NCBI GenBank assembly: GCA_039805905.1
Contig: JBDIVM010000002.1
Location: forward strand, 558,001 to 622,000
Length of the DNA stretch: 64,000 nucleotides
Origin: Thermohalobaculum sp039805905
Lineage (GTDB): Bacteria > Pseudomonadota > Alphaproteobacteria > Rhodobacterales > Rhodobacteraceae
Direction: 5' to 3'
This document shows, piece after piece, positions 36,398 through 46,600 of the stretch (its first letter is position 1; every line of letters begins with the position of its first letter). Under the pieces are notes generated by a model. The model was not told the origin of the DNA, did not search any database, and worked only from the letters and a program-made list of their open reading frames with translations. The position numbers were made by a program, and so were the translations under genes.

Positions 36398-37224
36398 GCT
36401 GGCCCTCCGGCACCGCTGCGCTCGTGACCGGCGGCAACTCCGGGATCGGCCGCGTGATCGCGCTGGCGCTCGCCCGCGCCGGCGCCCATGTCGTCATTGT
36501 CGCCCGCAACGAGGAACGGGGCGAGGCGGTTGTCCGCAAGATCGCCGCCGCTGGCGGCACTGCCGAGTTCCACACAGTCGACATCGGACAGGAGGCCCAG
36601 GTCATTGCGCTCCGCGACTGCCTTGCGCAGCGCCTTCCTGTGCTGGACCTGCTGGTCAACAATGCCGGCGTCGGGCTGCGCCGCTCCGGCGTCACCCGCG
36701 ACATGGGCCCCGGCGCCCGCTGGCAGGCAATCCGCGGCACGAACCTCGACGGCACCTATCTGATGACCGCCCATTTCCTGCCGCGACTCGCCCGCTCGGC
36801 CCATGGCGCCGTCGTGAACATCTCGTCGACCGCCTCGTTGCACGGCAACTGGGGTCTCTACTGCGCGGCCAAGGCAGGCGTCGAAGGCATGACCCGTGCG
36901 TTCGCCGCCGAGGCGGCGCCGCACGGTGTCCGCGTCAACAGCGTCAGTCCCGGCTGGATTGCTACCGAGAACGACGTCAGCGTCCATCCCTCCGGCACAG
37001 CTGACGGAACCTGGGACTTGCCGCCCTCGCTCCTCGGCCGCATGGGCCGGCCCGAGGAGATCGCCGCCGCAGTCATGTTCCTGGGCTCGCCCGAAGCATC
37101 CTTCATCACCGGCCAGACGCTGATCGTCGACGGCGGCCTGACGGCCACCGACTATACCTCGCTCACGCTCCTCACCGAGCGCGGCGACCGGATCCGCTCG
37201 CGGCCGGAGCGCTCCCCGCGATGA
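36394..37224 (+). CDS. short-chain dehydrogenase/reductase
   Basis: A 276-residue classical SDR. The cofactor motif is TGGNSGIGR near residue 12, NNAG near residue 89, and the catalytic Ser and Tyr-x-x-x-Lys are in ISSTASL and YCAAKAG. The C-terminus carries SFITGQTLIVDGG, typical of FabG-like SDRs. The GTG start at 36394 overlaps the purF stop (GTGA). The substrate cannot be told; the cofactor is uncertain because an Arg after the first strand (ARNEER) may favour NADP. Confidence 0.85.
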   Translation: MSWPSGTAALVTGGNSGIGRVIALALARAGAHVVIVARNEERGEAVVRKIAAAGGTAEFHTVDIGQEAQVIALRDCLAQRLPVLDLLVNNAGVGLRRSGVTRDMGPGARWQAIRGTNLDGTYLMTAHFLPRLARSAHGAVVNISSTASLHGNWGLYCAAKAGVEGMTRAFAAEAAPHGVRVNSVSPGWIATENDVSVHPSGTADGTWDLPPSLLGRMGRPEEIAAAVMFLGSPEASFITGQTLIVDGGLTATDYTSLTLLTERGDRIRSRPERSPR

Positions 37225-37916
37225 CCGGCGTGCCCCTCGAGGGTCAGGTCGCCCTCGTCACCGGCGCCTCGCGCGGCTTCGGCTTCGCCGCCGCGGCCGC
37301 CCTCGGTGCTGCGGGCGCCCATGTGATCGCCGTCGCGCGCACGACCGGCGGCCTCGAGGAGCTCGACGACCGCATTGCCGGGGCCGGCGGCAGCGCCACG
37401 CTGGTACCGCTCGACATCTGCGACGATCCCGGGCTCGGACGCCTCGGTGCGGCGATCCACGGCCGCTGGGGCCGGGTTGACCTCTGGCTCCACACCGCGT
37501 TTCATGCCGCGCCGTTGCAGCCGGTCGAACATATTGATGCGAAGGATCTCGACCGTGACCTCGCCGTCAACATCCGCGCCTTCGAGCGCCTGATCCGGGT
37601 GGTGGATCCCCTGCTCCGCCTTGCACCCTGCCCCGTGGCGCTGATCGCAGCCGACGATGCCGCGACGATCAAGTTCCACGGCAGTTACGCCGCATCGAAG
37701 GCGGCACAGTCGGCGCTCGCCCGCGCCTGGGCCGCCGAATCCGGAAGTCGCATCGCCATCGCCGAGATCGTGCCTCCACCGATGCCGACGGCGCTCCGCG
37801 CCCGGTTCTATCCGGGCGAGGATCGCAGCAGCCTCTGCCCGGTCGACTGCGCCGCCGCCCGTTTGATTGACCGTTTGGCCAAGGGCGTTACTGCCGGTGC
37901 TCGCCTCGCACTCTGA
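37221..37916 (+). CDS. short-chain dehydrogenase/reductase
   Basis: A 231-residue SDR whose ATG overlaps the end of the previous SDR. It has TGASRGFGFAAA near residue 14, a shortened NAG region (replaced by HTAFHA), and YAASKAAQ with the catalytic Tyr and Lys. The usual NNAG is missing and the catalytic Ser region reads IAADDAA, so activity may be altered or lost. In Rhodobacteraceae a similar SDR often lies downstream of purF. Confidence 0.75.
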   Translation: MTGVPLEGQVALVTGASRGFGFAAAAALGAAGAHVIAVARTTGGLEELDDRIAGAGGSATLVPLDICDDPGLGRLGAAIHGRWGRVDLWLHTAFHAAPLQPVEHIDAKDLDRDLAVNIRAFERLIRVVDPLLRLAPCPVALIAADDAATIKFHGSYAASKAAQSALARAWAAESGSRIAIAEIVPPPMPTALRARFYPGEDRSSLCPVDCAAARLIDRLAKGVTAGARLAL

Positions 37917-37941
37917 CGCGGGCTGCGCGCGCTCATGCCCC

Positions 37942-39315
37942 TCACCGCCCGCGGGCGAACGGGTTCTCGCCTTTCCGCAGCGCAAAGCGGATCGGCACAC
38001 CCCTGATCCCGAACGCGTCGCGGAGGCCGTTGACCAGGTAGCGTACATAGCTATCCGGCACAGTTTCCGGCCGCGAGCACCATGCAAGGAAGCTCGGCGG
38101 CCGGGCCTTCACCTGGGTCACGAACCGCAGTTTCACGCGCCGTCCGGCCGCCGCCGGCGGCGGATGGCTTTCGACTGCCTCGCCTAGCCACTGGTTGAGC
38201 GGCGCCGTCGGCACCCGCATGTTCCAGACCCGGTGCATGTCCAGCACCGCCTCGCGAAGCTTGTCGAGCCCCCGACCGGTCAGGCCCGAGACGGGCACCA
38301 GCGGCGCTCCTTTCAACTGCGGCAGCAGCCGTTCGAAGGTCTCGCGCAGGTCACGACTGCGGCCCGGCTTGTCCTCCACGAGGTCCCACTTGCTGATCGC
38401 GATCACCACCGCGCGCCCCTCGCGCTCCGCCAGATCGGCGATCCGCAGGTCCTGGCTCTCGAAGGCGCTTGCGTCATCCATCAGAACGACGACCACCTCG
38501 GCAAAGCGAATCGCGCGGATCGCGTCACCGGTCGAGAGCTTCTCGACCTTGTCCTCCACCCTGGCCCGCTTCCTAAGTCCCGCCGTGTCGAACACACGGA
38601 AGGCCCGCCCGCCCCAGTTGCAGTTTACCGCGATGGCGTCCCGGGTGATGCCCGCCTCCGGTCCGGTCAGCAGCCGGTCCTCGCCCAGGATCGCATTCAC
38701 CAGCGTTGACTTGCCCGCATTCGGCCGCCCGACCACCGCGATTTGCAGCGGCCGGCGCTCGGCCAGCGCGTCCTCCTCGGATTCCGGATCGAACTCATCG
38801 GCGACCGCGGGCCTCGAAAGTCGATCGGCAAGGGGCTGCAGCGCCGCGTAAAGGTCGCCCATCCCCTCGCCATGCTCGGCCGAGATGCCGATGACCTCTC
38901 CCAGCCCCAGCGCATAGGCCTCGTAGATCCCCGCCTCTCCGGCCCGCCCCTCAGCCTTGTTGGCGGCGACGATCACCCGGGCACCGCTCCGCCGGAGCAG
39001 ATCGGCGAAGGTCTCGTCGCTCGGCGTCACTCCGGCGCGGGCATCGATCAGGAACAGGCACAGATCGGCCTCGGCAATCGCGCGCTCGGTCAGCCGGCGC
39101 ATCCGGCCGGGCAGGCTTTCGTCGGTGATCTCCTCGAACCCTGCGGTGTCTATCACCGTGAAGTTCAGATCGCCCAGCTTCGCCGCGCCCTCGCGCAGGT
39201 CCCGGGTCACGCCCGGCTGGTCGTCGACCAGTGCGATGCGCCGTCCGACCAAGCGGTTGAACAGTGTCGATTTGCCCACGTTCGGGCGTCCGATGATGGC
39301 GACCTTGAACGACAT
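37942..39315 (-). CDS. der: ribosome biogenesis GTPase Der
   Basis: Essential tandem GTPase for 50S assembly, 457 residues. Both G domains are complete: GRPNVGKSTLFNRL with DTAGFEE and NKAE, and GRPNAGKSTLVNAIL with DTAGLRKRARVEDKVE and SKWD. The C-terminal KH-like domain is present. It is the last gene of the minus-strand run ending with the yfgM-like, bamB, der order also seen in E. coli. Confidence 0.95.
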   Translation of the reverse strand: MSFKVAIIGRPNVGKSTLFNRLVGRRIALVDDQPGVTRDLREGAAKLGDLNFTVIDTAGFEEITDESLPGRMRRLTERAIAEADLCLFLIDARAGVTPSDETFADLLRRSGARVIVAANKAEGRAGEAGIYEAYALGLGEVIGISAEHGEGMGDLYAALQPLADRLSRPAVADEFDPESEEDALAERRPLQIAVVGRPNAGKSTLVNAILGEDRLLTGPEAGITRDAIAVNCNWGGRAFRVFDTAGLRKRARVEDKVEKLSTGDAIRAIRFAEVVVVLMDDASAFESQDLRIADLAEREGRAVVIAISKWDLVEDKPGRSRDLRETFERLLPQLKGAPLVPVSGLTGRGLDKLREAVLDMHRVWNMRVPTAPLNQWLGEAVESHPPPAAAGRRVKLRFVTQVKARPPSFLAWCSRPETVPDSYVRYLVNGLRDAFGIRGVPIRFALRKGENPFARGR

Positions 39316-39342
39316 TGCCGGTCCCCGGCTGCGCCCCGCGGC

Positions 39343-40671
39343 TCAGCGGTAGGCGTAAAGCATCCCGCCGTCCGACAGGATGTAGATGGTGCCGTTCGCC
39401 ACCACCGGCCCGGTCCCGGACCCACCACTTATCTCGCCAATCTCCCCGCCCACGCCCGACTTTGCATCGTAGGAGTAGATGGTGCCCTCGCTGTCAGTCA
39501 GAATCAGATGCCCGCTGACCAGAACCGGAGTCGAGTAACTGATGGCCCCCTGCCGGTCGCCCGGATCCGTATAGGCCGGGAGTTGTTTCTCCCACAGCGT
39601 CCGCCCGTCTTGTGCGGAAACGCGCATCAGGACCGCATCATCCGTTACGAGAAAAAGCGTATCGCCGGCCCCCCAGAGCGGCGCCCCCGATCCGACGCTG
39701 CGTGTCCAGACCCGCTGGCCGGTGCGCGCGTCTATGGCGAGCATCCGTCCACTCTGGTTCGCCGCAACGATATAGGATCCGACCAGCACCGGATCCCCGG
39801 ACACGTCGGTGATCGCCGCGCGCGCCGTTCCCATGCGCCCACCGCTCAGCACCGCGCTCCAGAGCCGCCGTCCAGTCAGCGCCTGTACGGCGACAATCTC
39901 TCCGGAGGCATAGGGCAGGATCACCAACGGTCCGGCAAAGGCCGGACTGGCGCCACCCAGAAAACCGGCATCAGACGTCGCCGATCTCTGGCGCCAGCGC
40001 ACCTTCCCGTCGGCACCGTCGACCGCCACGGCGCTGTTGTCCCGCGTTACCGCGACCACCACTCCGTCGCGAGCACCAGGCGCTGCACGGAACGGTGCGC
40101 CGAAACTCTGCCGCCACAGGATCTCGCCGGAGGACGGATTCACTGCCAGCATCTCGCCAAAACCGGTCGCGGCATATATCTTGCCCCCGTCCGCAGCGAT
40201 GCCGCCCCCGAACCCCTCACTGCCGCTCTCGCCTTCCGGCGCCAGACTGATGCTCCAGCGCTCGGCCCCACTCCCTGCATCGAAGGCGGAAAGCTGCGCG
40301 GCGGCATCCAGTGTGTAGACGGTACCGCTGACGACAATGGGCGGGCTGGTGATGGCTCCGTCGCGACTGCTGCCGGCGCCCGCATCTGCCGACCATACCT
40401 GCGACGGCTGGGCCGGGCCGGCGAGATGTCCAAGATAGTGGGATGGGGTGCCGTTGGTCTGTGTCCACTCGGCATTCGTCTGAATTTCCGGGAGCGGGAC
40501 CTCCTCGACCACGCCCGCCGTCGCCGCCGGGTCGGAGCGCAGGCTGATCCGCTCTCCCTCCAGCTTCTCCTCGTCATCGAACAGGCTGCACCCGCCAAGG
40601 AGCAGCGCAACCGCCAGGCAGGTATAGGCGATCTTGAACCGCGGCGCTGTCACGCAGAAACCGAACATCAT
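39343..40671 (-). CDS. bamB: BamB-like PQQ-repeat outer-membrane lipoprotein
   Basis: Lipoprotein of the beta-barrel assembly machinery, an eight-bladed propeller. The 442-residue protein has a signal peptide with lipobox LLLGGC (Cys near residue 28) followed by propeller repeats of the type VYTLDAAAQLSAFDAGSG, AVNPSSGEILWRQSFG, IVAVQALTGRRLWSA and LAIDARTGQRVWTRSVG. It lies between the YfgM-like gene and der, as in E. coli. Confidence 0.88.
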   Translation of the reverse strand: MMFGFCVTAPRFKIAYTCLAVALLLGGCSLFDDEEKLEGERISLRSDPAATAGVVEEVPLPEIQTNAEWTQTNGTPSHYLGHLAGPAQPSQVWSADAGAGSSRDGAITSPPIVVSGTVYTLDAAAQLSAFDAGSGAERWSISLAPEGESGSEGFGGGIAADGGKIYAATGFGEMLAVNPSSGEILWRQSFGAPFRAAPGARDGVVVAVTRDNSAVAVDGADGKVRWRQRSATSDAGFLGGASPAFAGPLVILPYASGEIVAVQALTGRRLWSAVLSGGRMGTARAAITDVSGDPVLVGSYIVAANQSGRMLAIDARTGQRVWTRSVGSGAPLWGAGDTLFLVTDDAVLMRVSAQDGRTLWEKQLPAYTDPGDRQGAISYSTPVLVSGHLILTDSEGTIYSYDAKSGVGGEIGEISGGSGTGPVVANGTIYILSDGGMLYAYR

Positions 40672-40694
40672 TCTCTCCCGCCTGACTACGCCTG

Positions 40695-41354
40695 CTACTG
40701 GACCAGGGTCGCTGTCACTGGAAGCTCGCCGCCGCTGCTGAGCAGCAGGGCTGTCGCCCTGTCCAGCATGCCTCGCGTCGCGCCCGGATCCTTCACGATT
40801 GCCGCGAGGTCCGCATGCCCGGTCTCCGTCTCGCCGGAATTGATCCGGATCACGGCCCTCAGTTCCAGCGCTAGAAGCCGGTAGGGCGCTCCATCCGCGA
40901 CCAGAGGTTCGAGCTCGGCAACCGCCTGCGACGAGTCTGCCATCGGCGCAACCAGTCGGATTGCCTGCAATGCCGCAAGGTCCGCATATGCCCGGTCCAG
41001 GCCGGGCACACGGGCGATCTCTCGATAGAGGGCCTCCGCGCCGGCAGTGTCGCCGGCCTTTGCCTTTGCTGCGGCCAGGCGCAACCGCGCGACAACAGTC
41101 GCCGGTCCGGTCACCGTGGCGACCAGGTCCTGCACCTTCTCGACGGAGTCCAGGTCCGTCGCCAGAAACACGGCGCCTGTCTCCCGCGCGCGCTCGGCTT
41201 CACGGTGTTTCGTCCATGTCCAGGCGCCCGAGGCCGCGATTGCCGCGGCAACGGCAGCGATTCCGTAGGGAGCGTACCTCTTCCAGAGCCGGAACATCCG
41301 GTCCTGCCGCACCTCCTCGGTCACTTCCTGGATGAAGGAGTCCGTATCGCTCAC
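40695..41354 (-). CDS. YfgM-like membrane-anchored TPR protein
   Basis: A 219-residue protein with a charged cytoplasmic N-terminus, one membrane helix at about residues 28-46 (PYGIAAVAAAIAASGAWTW) and a helical TPR-like C-terminal domain (ARLRLAAAKAKAGDTAGAEA). This is the YfgM/ancillary SecYEG-associated form. It is upstream of bamB, the same order as yfgM-bamB-der in E. coli, and may act as a chaperone for envelope proteins. Confidence 0.8.
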   Translation of the reverse strand: MSDTDSFIQEVTEEVRQDRMFRLWKRYAPYGIAAVAAAIAASGAWTWTKHREAERARETGAVFLATDLDSVEKVQDLVATVTGPATVVARLRLAAAKAKAGDTAGAEALYREIARVPGLDRAYADLAALQAIRLVAPMADSSQAVAELEPLVADGAPYRLLALELRAVIRINSGETETGHADLAAIVKDPGATRGMLDRATALLLSSGGELPVTATLVQ

Positions 41355-41416
41355 ACATTGTCTCCGCGCAGCGCTGCGGGCCGTGGTTTAACGCCGCTGC
41401 GCTGGGAATGAAAGGG

Positions 41417-42286
41417 TCATGGTAACTTGGGTTTGTAGGTGTGCTCCGGCGCCGGGAAGCTGCGCGAGCGCACTTCGTTGGAGTATTGCGTGACTGCGGC
41501 TCGCATCATCTCCTCCATGGTGCCGTAGCGCTTCACGAAGGTCGGCACCCGCGGCATCAGCCCCACCATGTCCTCGAACACCAGGATTTGCCCGTCGCAA
41601 TTCGCCGAGGCGCCGATGCCGATGGTCGGGATTCTCACCGCCTGTGTAATGCGGTCCGCGAGCGGCGCCGCCACCCCCTCGACCACGACCGAGAAGGCGC
41701 CTGCCTGCTCCACCGCCCTGGCATCGGCGATAACGGCATCGAAATCGGCCTCGTCCCGTACAGCCCGGAAGCCGCCGGCCGTGTTCATCGCCTGCGGCAT
41801 CAGTCCGATATGCGCCATGACCGGGATTCCCCGGCGCGCCAGATACTGGATCGTAGGCGCCATCTCGGTTCCGCCCTCCAGTTTCACAGCGTGGCAGCCA
41901 GTCTCCTTCACCACGCGAGAGGCATTGCGGAAGGCAACCTCCGGGCTCTCCTCGAACGAACCGAACGGCATGTCGACGACCACCAGCGCCCTGTCGGCAC
42001 CGCGTACCACGGCCTGGCCATGCATGATCATGTGCTCAAGCGTGACGCCCAGCGTGTTCGGCATGCCGTGAATCACCATTCCGAGGCTGTCACCAACAAG
42101 CAGCAGGTCGCAGACCTCATCGCAGATTCGGGCGACATGCGCCGTGTAGGAGGTCAGACACACCAGCGGCTCCCGGCCCTTGCGCGACATGAAGGCTGGC
42201 ACGGTCATTCGCTTCCGCGGACCATCGGAGCCCTGGTCGGGGTTGGCAATCGCAGATTTCTTCGAGATCGTGCTCTGGGTCGACAT
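41417..42286 (-). CDS. panB: 3-methyl-2-oxobutanoate hydroxymethyltransferase
   Basis: Makes ketopantoate from alpha-ketoisovalerate and methylene-THF, the first step of pantothenate synthesis. The 289-residue protein has LTSYTAHVARI, VGDSLGMVIHGMPNTLGVTLEHM cut to its core GDSLGM, KLEGG and IPVMAHIGLMPQ, all PanB signatures. Translation starts at 42286, or 26 residues later at the Met of MTVPAFMSRKG. It is divergent from the RND efflux genes. Confidence 0.93.
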   Translation of the reverse strand: MSTQSTISKKSAIANPDQGSDGPRKRMTVPAFMSRKGREPLVCLTSYTAHVARICDEVCDLLLVGDSLGMVIHGMPNTLGVTLEHMIMHGQAVVRGADRALVVVDMPFGSFEESPEVAFRNASRVVKETGCHAVKLEGGTEMAPTIQYLARRGIPVMAHIGLMPQAMNTAGGFRAVRDEADFDAVIADARAVEQAGAFSVVVEGVAAPLADRITQAVRIPTIGIGASANCDGQILVFEDMVGLMPRVPTFVKRYGTMEEMMRAAVTQYSNEVRSRSFPAPEHTYKPKLP

Positions 42287-42532
42287 CGGCGCCCTCTCGA
42301 ACTCAGGTTGTGCGGGCCTGCGGCCAACACCGGCAGGACGTTAGCCTGAACGGGTCAATTGAAAAAGTCCTGGACAAATCCATGCCTGACCCGGCGGAAC
42401 GTTTGCTCGGCGCGCCGGCGCGACGTTGCGTCACCCCTTTTCCGCAGAACGGAAACCTCCTAGCTTGCCGTATAACCGGCTGATCCGATGCAGGGGCATT
42501 CGTCCCTCGACACGCGGACCGGAGAGGAACGG

Positions 42533-43630
42533 ATGCGCCTGACATCGGTGCTATTTGCACTGCTGCTCGCCGGCGGGGTTCTTTATTGGTTCGCCCTGCG
42601 CCATCCGGCCGGCCCCGCCGCGCCGGCCGCTATCGGTATGTCCGACACCGCCCCGGCCACACCGGCGGTGGCCGAGGAACTCCCGGTTCCTGTCATGGTT
42701 CTGGCGAGCCAGGCGCGCCCGACGGTCAACGTGCTGACGCTGCGTGGCCGCACGGTCGCGATCCGCAACGTCTCGGTCCCCGCCGAGACCGCGGGTCTGG
42801 TGATCTCGCAGCCGCTCCGCAAGGGCGCCACGGTGCGTGCAGGCGACGTTCTCTGCCGCCTCGACCCCGGGGCCCGTCCGGCCCAGCTGCTGGAGGCCGA
42901 AGCAAGGCTGGCCGAAGCGCGGGTCGAGGCCGAGGCCGCGACCAGGCTCAGCCAGAAGGGCTTTGCCGCCGAGACCACGCGCATGGCCCGCCAGGCCCAG
43001 CTCGAGGCAGCGCAGGCTGCGGTCGATCTCGTCAGGCTCGACATCTCGCGGCTGGTGATCACCGCGCCTTTCGACGGCGTGCTCGAGTCGGACACGGCCG
43101 AGATCGGGTCGCGTCTCGGGCCAGGTGACGGTTGTGCCATCGTGATCGACCTCAGCAGCGTCAAGGTGACGGGTTACGTCTCCGAACAGGAAGTCGACCA
43201 GATCGAGGTCGGCCAGACGGCGATCGCGCGGCTGATCAACGGCCGGACCATTCCGGGCGAGCTCTCGTTCATCAGCCGCGTCTCCGACCCCGAGACCCGG
43301 ACCTACCAGGTCGAGGTCACGCTGCCGAACGAGGACGGCCGGATCCGGGACGGCATGACCGCCGAACTGCAGATCGACCTCCCGGCCGAGGTGGCACATC
43401 TGTTGCCGCAGTCGGCGCTGACTCTCGACGACGACGGCCGCCTTGGCGTGCGCCTCGCGGCGGGCGGCAAGGCCAGGTTCGTGCCCGTCCGCATCCTCCG
43501 CGACGTCGCCGACGGCGCCTGGGTCGCAGGCCTGCCCGATCGCGCCGACGTCATCGTCGTCGGCCAGGAATTCGTCCGTGACGGCCGCAGCATCCAGGCG
43601 GCGCCGATCGACCGGGCGGTGCTGCAATGA
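42533..43630 (+). CDS. RND efflux periplasmic adaptor
   Basis: A 365-residue membrane-fusion protein with an N-terminal membrane anchor (LTSVLFALLLAGGVLYWFAL), the lipoyl/barrel-sandwich half (GRTVAIRNVSVPAETAGLV and APFDGVLES), an alpha-hairpin rich in Ala and Glu around residues 120-175, and the beta-barrel and proximal domains. The ATG at 42533 follows GGAGAGGAA. It overlaps the pump gene as ATGA. The substrate is unknown. Confidence 0.9.
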   Translation: MRLTSVLFALLLAGGVLYWFALRHPAGPAAPAAIGMSDTAPATPAVAEELPVPVMVLASQARPTVNVLTLRGRTVAIRNVSVPAETAGLVISQPLRKGATVRAGDVLCRLDPGARPAQLLEAEARLAEARVEAEAATRLSQKGFAAETTRMARQAQLEAAQAAVDLVRLDISRLVITAPFDGVLESDTAEIGSRLGPGDGCAIVIDLSSVKVTGYVSEQEVDQIEVGQTAIARLINGRTIPGELSFISRVSDPETRTYQVEVTLPNEDGRIRDGMTAELQIDLPAEVAHLLPQSALTLDDDGRLGVRLAAGGKARFVPVRILRDVADGAWVAGLPDRADVIVVGQEFVRDGRSIQAAPIDRAVLQ

Positions 43631-46600
43631 CCGGCATCGTCGATTGGGCGGCTGCCCGGGCGCGCATGGTGCTCGGCTTCATCCTGTTTTCCGTCGCCGC
43701 GGGCTGGGTCGCCTATCAGTCGCTGCCGAAGGAGGGCTCGCCCAACATTGACGTGCCGGTTCTGTATGTCTCGGTACCGCTGCCCGGCATCTCGGCCCGC
43801 GATGCCGAGCGGCTGCTGGTCAAGCCGCTCGAGACCGAACTGCGCGGCCTCGACGGGTTGAAGCAGATGACCGGCATCGCCGCCGAGGGCCATGCCGGCC
43901 TGCTGCTCGAATTCCAGTTCGGCTGGGACAAGCAGGCGACGCTCGCCGATGTCCGCGACAAGGTCGACCAGGCCAAGGCCGAGTTCCCGGACGACGCCGA
44001 GGAGCCGACCATCCGGGAGGTCAACCTCTCGCAGTTCCCTGTCCTCGTGGTCTCGCTTTCTGGCGAGGTTCCCGAGCGCACCCTGCTCAGGCTCGCCAAG
44101 GACCTGCAGCGCGAGATCGAGACCTTGTCCCCGGTCCTTGAGGCCGAACTCACCGGACACCGAGACGAGATGGTCGAGGTGCTGATCGACCCGCTCAAGC
44201 TTGAATCCTACGGCGTGACGGCGCAGGATCTGCTCTCGGTCTTCGACCGCAACAACCAGCTGATTGCGGCGGGCTCGGTCGAGAGCGCCACCGCCGCCTT
44301 CTCGGTCACCGTGCCGGGCTCGATCGAGACGCTCGAGGACATCTACAGCCTGCCGGTCAAGGTCAATGGCGACCGCGTGGTGCGACTCGGCGACGTAACC
44401 GAGATTCGCCGCACCTTCGAGGACGCCACCGGGCATGCCCGCTTCAACGGCAAAAAGTCGATCTCGCTCCAGATCCGCAAGCGCCTCGGCGAGAACATCA
44501 TCGCCACAGTCGAGGCGGTCCGCACAACCGTGGAGAAATCCGTCGCCACATGGCCCGAACCGGTGCGCCGCGCCGCCCGCGTCGACTTCTCGATGGACGA
44601 GTCCGCCCGCGTCAGGGACATGGTCAGCCAGCTCGAATCGAGCGTGCTGACCGCGGTCCTGCTGGTGATGATCGTGGTGCTGGCCTCGCTCGGCTGCCGC
44701 TCGGCGCTGCTCGTCGGCATCGCCATTCCGTGCTCGTTCCTGCTCAGCTTCGGCCTGATGGCGGCGCTCGGGATGAGCGTCAACAACATGACCATGTTCG
44801 GCATGATCCTCGCGGTCGGCATGCTGGTTGACGGGGGAATTGTCGTTGTCGAGTATGCAGACCGTCGGATCGCCGAGGGCGTCGGCCCCATGACCGCCTA
44901 CACCGAGGCGGCACGGCGCATGTTCTGGCCGATCATCTCATCCACCGCCACCACCCTCTGCGCCTTTCTGCCGATGCTTTTCTGGCCGGGTATGCCGGGC
45001 GAGTTCATGAGCCAGCTTCCGATCACATTGATCTTCGTGCTGTCCGCCTCGCTGATCGTGGCGCTGATCTACGTTCCGGTGCTTGGGGGCGTCTCCGGCC
45101 GGGTCAGTCGCCTCGTGAACCGCGCCCGGCTCCGCGTCCTCGGCCAGTCCGGCCGACCGCCGCAGCCGCCCGATCTCTACCGGCGCGGCCCGTTCGGACG
45201 GGCGATCGGAGCCATCGTGCTGAACCCGGCCGGCCCATTCGTCGCGCTCGGCCTCGCGGCGGCGGCCATGGCAGGGGTCTTCAGCTATTACGGCACCCAC
45301 AGTGCGGGCGTCGAATTCTTCGTCGAAACCGACCCCGAGCGCGCCATCGTCTATGTCCGCGCCCGCGGCAATCTCAGTCTCGACGAGCGCGACCGCATGG
45401 TGCGCGCGACCGAGCAGGCGGTGCGCGACGTCCCAGGCGTGCGTTCGGTGTTCGCGTTCTCCGGTGGCGGCGGGCTCGCGGACCGGACAGGCCAGGAAGG
45501 GCCGCTCGATTCGATCGGCCAGGTCCAGCTCGAACTCGCCCCATGGACCGAGCGCGGCCCCGGCGGCGAAATCGTCGCCGAGATCGACCGCCGAATTCGG
45601 GCCATCCCGGGAGTTCTCGCGGAAATCAAGTTGCAGGCGGATGGGCCCCAGCAGGGTAAGCCGGTGCAGCTCGAGCTCCGATCCGACAGATGGGAAGATC
45701 TCAACCGCGCGACGGCCATTGCCCGGGCGCGATTCGAGCAGATGTCGGGCCTGGTCAACATCGACGACACCCGCCCGCTGCCGGGCATCGACTGGAAGAT
45801 CGACGTCGACCGCGCGAATGCTGGCCGTTTCGGTGCCGATGTCGCCACCATCGGCCCGCTGGTCCAGTCCGTCACCCGCGGCGCGATCCTCGACACCTTC
45901 CGCCCGTCCGACGCCGACGAGGAGCTCGACATCCGCGTCCGCTTCCCCCCCGAGGATCGCCGGCTCTCGACCCTAGACGGGCTGAAGGTAACCACCGAGA
46001 AAGGGCCGGTGCCACTCTCGAACTTCCTGACACGCATGCCGGCCCCGAAGCTCGCCGAGATCAACCGGCGCGACGGCCAGCGCTTCTTTCAGGTCCGCGC
46101 CGGTGTCGCGGCGGACGCCTCCGACATCACCATGATCACATCGCTGGAGAAATGGATCGCCGACACCAGGCCATTCCCGGACTCGGTCGCCGCACGCTTC
46201 ACGGGCGACCGCGAAGAGCAGCAGGAGAGCCAGGCCTTCCTGATTAAGGCCTTCACCGGCGCGCTTGCGCTCATGTTCGTGATCCTGCTCGCGCAGTTTA
46301 ACTCGCTCTACAACTCCGTCCTGGTGCTCTCGGCGGTGGTAATGTCGGTCGCCGGCGTGCTGGTCGGCATGCTGGTCATGGGGCAGAAATTCTCGATCAT
46401 CATGACCGGCACCGGGATCGTTGCACTGGCCGGGATCGTGGTGAACAACAACATCGTGCTGATCGACACCTATCAGGAGTTCTCCCGCCGCATGGCCCCG
46501 CTCGAGGCGATCGTCCGCACCGCCGAGGCCCGCATCCGGCCCGTGCTGCTGACCACGATCACCACGATGGCGGGGCTCCTGCCTATGATGTTCGCGATGA

